A stretch of DNA of 64,000 bases from Trichoplax sp. H2. Lineage: Eukaryota; Placozoa; Uniplacotomia; Trichoplacea. Below the pieces are notes generated by a model that did not search any database, was not told the DNA's origin, and was given only the letters and a program-made list of their open reading frames with translations. Position 1 is the stretch's first letter; the number at the start of each line of letters is the position of its first letter. Shown here piece by piece: positions 57,383-64,000 of this stretch. The stretch is taken from the NCBI GenBank assembly GCA_003344405.1, contig NOWV01000004.1:1-64000 (forward strand), written 5' to 3'. The translations under genes were made by a program, and so were the position numbers.

Positions 57383-59406
57383 TTAATCTCGTTGCATCAT
57401 TTTTTGACGAGCTAGCTTCTTCTTGGAAACTTTCTTCTTTGTTTCCACTTCTTCGCCCTTAGGTACAACCTGTTCACGTTCAGTCAGAATCATTTCGACA
57501 TGACAAGGCGAGCTCATATACGCTGTAGAAACCGAAGACATTTGCAAAAAATTAGAGGTAAATCTAATTTATATTTATAATTGAAACAGATAAAGAAGCG
57601 TTAAAATTACAAATCCTAACACAAACTTTTCAAATATATAGAAATTAGAAGTTCGGCAATCGTAAAATAGCGTTATTCTTAGAGTGAGAATGCATGATTT
57701 TATTTTGAGGTAATGTTACTAGGGAAACGAATTCCTAACTGTATGGTACTATCATCGTAATTTTTAGCTAATAGAATACTGCGCGTCACAGTACTTAAAC
57801 AAGGGTCTATTAATCGAAAGTAGAAACAATGTTGATTAACATAGTTTAAATGGAAATATAGTACTTACGATTAATACGACCATGAGCACGGTAAGTCCTT
57901 CTTCTGATGTGAGTAGCTTGATTAACTTGAACGTGATCTACCACTAAGGAATCAACATCTAAGCCCTGAGAAATATGATTACAGAACGGGTTAATTAACT
58001 ACGATTACAATATCTTAGTTTTTATACTGCATCTGTTCATTATAGCTTTGCATAGCCTAACCTTAACGGCTGCATTACTCTCAGCATTCTTCAGTAGCTG
58101 CAGTAGAAACTCAGCACTCTTTTTTGGCCAACGACCTTGAGTAGTAATCTTATGATTTTTACACTGAACAAAAAAAACATCAAAATTTTGAGATTTTTCA
58201 CAAAATTTTACAATTATTACATAATAATTGAACTGAACATATTAATAGATACTAAAGGTATTCTTGCCTAATAAACACTACTTATTACCTGGGCTTTTCT
58301 ACCAACATCTCCTTTAAATCGTCGATAAGGTACTATTTGCTTCTTGTTCATCACATCTTTCAAAAATCTCATAGCTTTGTGGATATGCATGTTTTTTAAG
58401 GTCTTAGCGGTTTCACGGGTATTCTATTTACAAAAGTTCAAAGGCGTTAACGTTTTATCTTTAATTTCAAGTGGCGGCTACGACTACGCAACATTATAAT
58501 TTCCGATACTCGAAATATGATCACAATTCACCATGTAAATTAGTCAAAATTTTGAATTGTATTAATCACTTGTTGATGCTATCGTCTAAAATTATTTAGA
58601 TCAAGGAAAACAATTCTAGATTATGGTGACTTTGCACTAATCAACCAGATATATAGTAGAATTGTCTCATGTGTTATTCTGGATTTCTGCTATGGTAGTT
58701 ACAATATTGGTGCACCAAAGGTAGAATGAATAATTAAGAACTACGAGAATGTTGTACACATCTATTAGCTATTTAGTAGAATTACTTATGCTGCTAATTC
58801 TACATGGTAGTGCATAAGTAAATACCATAGCCACATCGTATACACTTACAATGTTGCCAAAGATCTATTAACTTATAATTCATCGTGATACATGCAATGT
58901 ACTGTATAACGTCGTACACGGGATCATACACCACATACTGTATTTTATATATTGTTTCAAAATGACATTACACCGAGCGATGAAAACTTAGTGATCTTTA
59001 CATATTACAGTAATAAGGAACAAATTTAATACATTAAAGTCAAACGATTGCCTTTTGTGTAAATATGATGTATATTTATTAACAATTACGGTGTAGATTT
59101 GGTGTCGTGCTTTACTGTGATCTACAATTTCTTCTAAATACATAGTCTATATTATATGTTACATACAAATGTATCACTTTGCTGAACGATTCTTACCTTA
59201 AAATGAACACGAAGATTATCCCCGCGTGCCTTGCAAGCTAGAATGGACGAACAGATTAAATCCGTTAAATCGTTATTAATTTACTATAATAAGGGCTACA
59301 TGTAAGGCTGGATAAATACTGTGTATAATTATTCAAAGTTTAATATCCAAGTTTTTGGCTTATTACATTTAGTTGGGTTTTCTGTTTCAGAGGAGTAGCG
59401 ACCCAT
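57383..59406 (-). CDS. RPL17: 60S ribosomal protein L17 (uL22), 6 exons
   Basis: L17/uL22 lines the exit tunnel of the large ribosomal subunit. Exons in coding order: 59367-59406, 59197-59237, 58289-58423, 58062-58163, 57869-57965, 57383-57522; exactly 184 residues, the same as the vertebrate protein. Motifs: [98 protein letters not shown] and a Lys-rich tail. All introns are GT-AG. The second intron (58424-59196) is the largest; I looked for a C/D-box snoRNA in it and did not find a convincing one. Divergent from UPRT. Confidence 0.98.
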
Positions 59407-61105
59407 GTTCCTGTACTAGAGACTATTAAAAACACTCTTCAGTATGCAAGAAAAATTAGCAAGAAACATAGCGTTCAGAAAAAGATTTGAAGTACACTTC
59501 AAGTTAACAAAAAGCAATCATTAGTTGCTTCAGCTAACAACCGTTGCATTCATCAATGATTAAAATAGAAAAAAAGATGTATAAGAAAAGTAACATTTGA
59601 AAAGTAATACCTAATTCTTGTCTTCTAATCTTCAGTTGAAGTAAAATTAGTCTAAGAAATACCTCATGGAAGCACGAGGAGCGAAAAAGAACTCTTCTTT
59701 TTACAGTGCTGTCAAATACAGTACTGTAAAGAAGTTTGTGTTGGTACTGTAGGTGCAGTACTGTACTGTACTGTACAGTATGTACAGTACGTGCAGTACA
59801 GTATAGTATCATCTAGTACAGTACTGTGCATTGTGTAGTATAAATTACAGGTACAGTACTGTACACTGTACTGTACAGTGTACAGTAAAGTACTGTACTG
59901 TAAAGGGGTTGGTCATGCGTACTGTACTGTACTATAAAGAGGTTGGTCATGCGTACTGTACTGTAAAGAGGTTGGTCATGCGTGCTATACTGTAAATCAT
60001 TCCAAATCAACACAGTACCACCAGGGACTACTGAAAGATTTACCACTGAAACCTTTTCAATGGTCCATAGCTTAACAGACCACTACAGTACTGTATTTCA
60101 GAGGTGTGATGAGCTCTTTTTACAGTACAGTACATTGTACTATACAGTCAGTTCAATTGCTAAAAATCACGCCGTAATAACAGCAGTCTGTCTGTTCATC
60201 GCTGAATAAGGTTAAAATGTCAAGCAATAAACACGTGACATGTCGCGTGCATTGACATTTGACAGTAGCGCTTTACAGTACTTTACTGTAGGTCACTACT
60301 CACTACAAACACGTTTATTTTCTCTTTAGATATAGAAAAAGGGAAAAAATACAGTATGATTTGAACTAACATACTATTCAAATACTGTACCTTATACCAA
60401 CATCTAGCTAGAGAGCTGAATTTTTTTATATACAGTACTGTATGTTGATAGATTTAAACTTAGCCCCAACTGTCCATGCAAGAATTGTTAAGGTACAGTA
60501 CAGTACAGTACAGTACAGTACTGTACATTGTACTGTAAATATCACGTGGCATCTACTCTACCGTACTGTACACTGTACTGAACAGTACATTGTATAACGT
60601 ACTCAGTACAGTATTTAGCTATCCAAAAAATCTAAAGAATTAAATAAACATGCCGTTCCGTACAGTACGGTAGAGTAGATGCCACGTGATATTTACAGTA
60701 CAATGTACTGTACTGTACAGTTGTGATTTCGCACGAAATCAGGTGGCAAGTCCAGCATTACATTACAGTACAGTACTATACAGTACTGTAGGTCACCGGG
60801 TGTAACGAGTACAGTACAGTACAGTATACTGTACTGTACTGTACAGTACTGTGACTGTAGTCGTGATACGTACTGATCATATTTAGCGAGAGCATGTGGG
60901 AAATCTTAATTACAACCTTTCAATGAACAGGTGCGGTGGTGCAATTAAGGGTTTCTGCTGTTGTTAGCTCCTGGCCGAATTAACTTCACTGTTCAACTGT
61001 TGCTAAGTTTTGTATTTTGTGACCATATCATAATATTCTACTAGATTATTGTGTTATTAAACTTGTCGGTTGGCCTTTTTACGAAGCTATTTCACTACAT
61101 TAATT
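59407..61105. repeat. RPL17-UPRT divergent spacer dense in palindromic pentamers
   Basis: From about 59700 to 60860 the spacer is filled with ACTGT/ACAGT runs in both orientations. It includes three copies of GGTTGGTCATGCGT at 59907, 59941 and 59970, each followed by pentamers, and a pure (ACAGT)n run at about 60493-60521. A 49-bp perfect inverted repeat lies at 60523-60708 (listed separately). Small open frames on both strands are artefacts of the repeat. The spacer must contain promoters for RPL17 (-) and UPRT (+). Confidence 0.88.
60523..60708. repeat. Perfect 49-bp inverted repeat with CACGTG
   Basis: The left arm at 60523-60571 and the right arm at 60660-60708 are exact reverse complements over 49 bases; the spacer is 88 bases. 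Each arm contains ATCACGTGGCAT and CTACTCTACCG flanked by pentamers. No open frame lies inside, so this is not a complete transposon; it may be a non-autonomous palindromic element. Confidence 0.93.
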
Positions 61106-61783
61106 ATGATGGATGAAAATCACAACGGAAATATCCACGTTTTAGGCGATGAACCGTCCCTATTTAGCCAATTCTTGGTTGAAGTTCGAGATCATAAGAT
61201 TCAGAAAGATCGGGTTAAATTTAGACGTAATATAGGACGTTTAGGAGAAATTTTTGCCTATCACATCAGTCAAACTCTAGAATATAGCCACAGGCGTGTT
61301 ACTACTCCTTTAGGAAATGTGGAAATGCCGTCTTTGATCAATGAACCGGTGATAGTCTCTATTTTGCGAGCTGGCTTACCTTTGCATCAAGGTATTTTAA
61401 ATTACTTTGACAATGCAGATAACGGATTCGTTTCGGCATATCGAAAAGACCGTGAAAATCAGAATGGCTTTGAAGTCAAGGTTGAATATATAGCTTCTCC
61501 TTGTTTGAAAGATAGAGTAGTTATATTAGCGGATCCTATGCTAGCAACTGGATCGTCGCTATTGTTGGCGTATGATGCAATTTGTAAGCTAGGCCCACCT
61601 GCGCACATCCATCTAGTCAGCTTAATAGCAAGCAAAGTCGGACTACAAAATATTACTAGTAAGATTCCTTCTTCCATGCTGACTATATGGCTAGGTGCTA
61701 TCGACGAAGTACTTGATGAGAAGTCTTATATTGTTCCTGGACTTGGAGATGCTGGCGATTTAGCTTATGGCACTAAAATATGA
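61106..61783 (+). CDS. Uracil phosphoribosyltransferase, bacterial type, intronless
   Basis: UPRT makes UMP from uracil and PRPP (pyrimidine salvage). A single uninterrupted frame gives 225 residues from the first in-frame ATG (61106; a second ATG follows at once). Motifs: KDRVKFRRNIGRLGEIFAY, ILRAGLPLHQGILNYFDNAD, FVSAYRKDRENQ, VKVEYIASPCLKDR, the PRPP loop VVILADPMLATGSSLL near residues 139-153, and the uracil-binding C-terminus YIVPGLGDAGDLAYGTKI. As I recall the families, this pattern is closest to Bacteroidetes UPRTs rather than the animal UPRT homologue. It is the only intronless protein-coding gene in the window. Base composition is like its neighbours. Contamination is unlikely given the flanking host repeats, but it should be tested. 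Confidence 0.93.
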   Translation: MMDENHNGNIHVLGDEPSLFSQFLVEVRDHKIQKDRVKFRRNIGRLGEIFAYHISQTLEYSHRRVTTPLGNVEMPSLINEPVIVSILRAGLPLHQGILNYFDNADNGFVSAYRKDRENQNGFEVKVEYIASPCLKDRVVILADPMLATGSSLLLAYDAICKLGPPAHIHLVSLIASKVGLQNITSKIPSSMLTIWLGAIDEVLDEKSYIVPGLGDAGDLAYGTKI

Positions 61784-64000
61784 ATTAATTGTTGATATTG
61801 TATAGAGTTATATTTTTATATTTGACAACTCATTTACACGGTACTTCTTTTAAATTTGAATGAAACAAAAACTTACAGCATAGTATTGAATTTCCGTATA
61901 TGCGAATCCTTACATACTACTTTACAAATTTAGAAACTTAGATTTATAATCATCGAGTATATGTGCTTATCCTCCACCGAAATTTGTCATTTGACTTGCA
62001 TATTAGCAAAAAATTTTCACGTGGTAGGAAGTATTGATAAGAGTATTATATATATATAGGTATGTACGTACAAGAATATTTATGGACTGTATGAATACAG
62101 TATACGAAATAATATACGATATGTTATACAGTATATCCATGCTATCGTGATTAAGATCAGATTTTAAGGTGTACTCATTGTACTGTACTGTGCTATAAAC
62201 ACAGACCTGCTGTTATCTTTTTATGAACATTTACAGAAAAGTACCAATGGTTTTTAATTAAACAATAAGGACATGTAATCAACTGCTACCGATGCATCGG
62301 TGCTATGAAGTTTGCACAAAAAAAGAGGTAACTGATGAAGTACAGTAGTCATTCATCGTCCTCAAGAACAAATTTATTTTGAAATCACTGTATGGTTTAG
62401 GTAAATGCTGCTTCTCGATAATTTCAGAATATGAGACTTATATGAGTTGGCTTGAGATTCGTAGTGGAATAATAAATAGCCGAAGATACTAAAATCATAC
62501 AGTCATACAGTATAGTACTGCCCAGTATAACCACGTGGTTAATTGTAATTCCTGACTTAACAGTATTACCGTCATAAAGTTTTATATCGTGTAAATATAA
62601 ACTAGCACCAACAAAATATTGGTCAATCTCCATACGAATTATTATCATTAAAGGACTGATTGACTGGCGAGATATGTTGGTATAAACCACAAATATTCTT
62701 CAGTACAATTTTATTCACTTCGTATGATAGAAGATAGAGATTTTACAAATGAAAAGTTATATTAGAACATCATTCTCCACTGCCTACGATAATAGGGGTG
62801 AAGATAAGTTCGTAGAATAAAATTTAATCGGGCACTTGTCAACTTGTTCCGTCTATAAAAATGTGACTTTGAAAGTGACGTGCTGTAAATCTGTAATTAA
62901 TCTATTTTAGCTGTAAAATCAGCTACTGATGGGAGGTCCTCATTAAATAGGGTAGAGGAGTTGAGGTTTATTCCGGAGAAACTGCCTGACAAAATACATT
63001 TTATTATGACAATGTACAATATAAGTCAAAACGACCAAGAAATATAATGGCTATATGCAAGTAATCCACAGAATACGCTCTATACAGTACAGTATTAGCG
63101 TGCCACATGCCACGCTGTACGAACAGAAGATTTACACATCAAACTTTAAAAGTAGCCTCGATATCTGTCGTACAACAGCAATTAAACTCATTCTTGTGGA
63201 ACCTTTATTGGTCTGAGCCGCTAAATTAAAGGTTACAGCATAATTCGCAAGCTTTACCTAATGCAAAGGATTTGAGAGCTGAACTTAAAACGAACAGAAC
63301 AGTTCTGTACCTACAGTTACAAATTTACTACTTTCAGCCTGATTTAAGTAGTGTTACTCATCTCCAAGGTCCAAGATAAAGTTGAAAATAAAGTTACATT
63401 TAATACAGTAATTTGAAATTTTTTAGCAACGTTAATCTCATGTGTCCATTTTGTGAGACTAATAAAATTTTTCAACTGACTCACCGTAAAATTATGATAT
63501 CTAATAACTTAATGCATCTTTAATATTGAGTTCTCTCATATAATAATACTATAAAGAAGGCTAGAAGAAATGGAATTGGTCTTAGTAATTAATGAATTAA
63601 TTGTTACAATGTATACTGTATACACTTGTACAGTAGACCATATATGTAAGGGTATATTATTTATTTATTTACGTCGTATGTCTTCTGGCCTTATAACGAT
63701 TAATTACTTTTAATTATAATTAGTCATTGCATGAAATGATCAAAATAGTATATTCTACTATCTTATGTAATGTGATAGTAGTATTTGTGAAATTTAAGTA
63801 ATCGGAAGCAGGTTTCTTATTCTACTTATTTTATTATTTAGGAAAATTAATTAATTAACGAAATAAATGACAGACAGACAGCGGCTAAAACTATAGTTTA
63901 TTACTGGTTACTGGTTAAAACAGACAGTTAGGAATTAATACTACTAGTATTAACGTACAGTACAGTATACTGTACTGTACTCTACTCTATGTACTGTTAG
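61784..64000. other. Non-coding end of window
   Basis: AT-rich with scattered pentamers (62180, 62505, 63081, 63615, 63955-63985). The 88-codon frame at 62424-62690 (-) is not recognisable. The UPRT 3' UTR should lie at the left. I see no gene. Confidence 0.5.

Noticed and set aside
58424-59196. Intronic snoRNA in RPL17
   Set aside because: I looked for C box (RUGAUGA) with D box (CUGA) spacing on the coding strand and found no acceptable pair.
61070-61105. Upstream extension of UPRT starting at TTG
   Set aside because: Eukaryotic genes rarely start at TTG, and the first ATG (61106) already precedes the conserved domain with a suitable margin.
62424-62690. 88-codon frame (-) near the right end
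   Set aside because: No recognisable motif, no neighbouring exons in phase, and a composition like the surrounding non-coding DNA.

Overview
The window is nuclear DNA from an animal. It is AT-rich, its genes are split into many short exons by small introns (mostly 50-800 bp), and it encodes metazoan proteins such as tropomodulin and APC. Compact introns, gene density and a short, simple APC suggest an early-branching animal, and a placozoan (Trichoplax or Hoilungia type) is my best guess. That guess is an inference; no taxonomic marker was searched.

Layout, left to right. 1-3091: short tandem repeats, then non-coding DNA. 3092-6267 (+): tropomodulin. 6773-8282 (-): phosphatidylethanolamine N-methyltransferase. 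8283-12386: non-coding, with a ~180-bp minisatellite. 12387-15750 (+): TTC23-like protein. 17000-19840 (-): LysM-domain protein. 20745-23627 (+): WDR61/SKI8. 25521-28088 (-): short APC. 28089-34012: non-coding, with hairpins. 34013-39798 (-): USP8, 27 coding exons. 39799-43715: non-coding, with a 362-bp tandem duplication. 43716-49005 (-): CEP78. 49448-49519 (+): tRNA-Pro(AGG). 50061-52689 (+): ALG13. 53253-55866 (-): PEX11 gamma. 57383-59406 (-): ribosomal protein L17. 59700-60860: dense palindromic repeats. 61106-61783 (+): an intronless uracil phosphoribosyltransferase of bacterial (Bacteroidetes-like) type. The end holds no gene I can support.

Exon models were built by hand from splice signals, reading phase and recall of the protein families. 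For TMOD, PEMT, LYSMD, WDR61, APC, USP8, CEP78, ALG13, PEX11G and RPL17 every junction keeps frame from start to stop. The genes are ordinary housekeeping, cytoskeletal, ciliary and membrane-traffic functions, not one pathway. TTC23 and CEP78 are both cilium/centrosome proteins, USP8 works at endosomes, and APC is a Wnt/cytoskeleton regulator.

The unusual material is (1) an ACTGT/ACAGT pentamer that recurs through the window in both orientations, makes self-complementary cores and often sits near gene starts; (2) several tandem and inverted repeats that embed it together with CACGTG; (3) a possible minor-class (U12) intron with AT-AA ends in TTC23; and (4) the bacterial-type UPRT gene, a candidate horizontal transfer.
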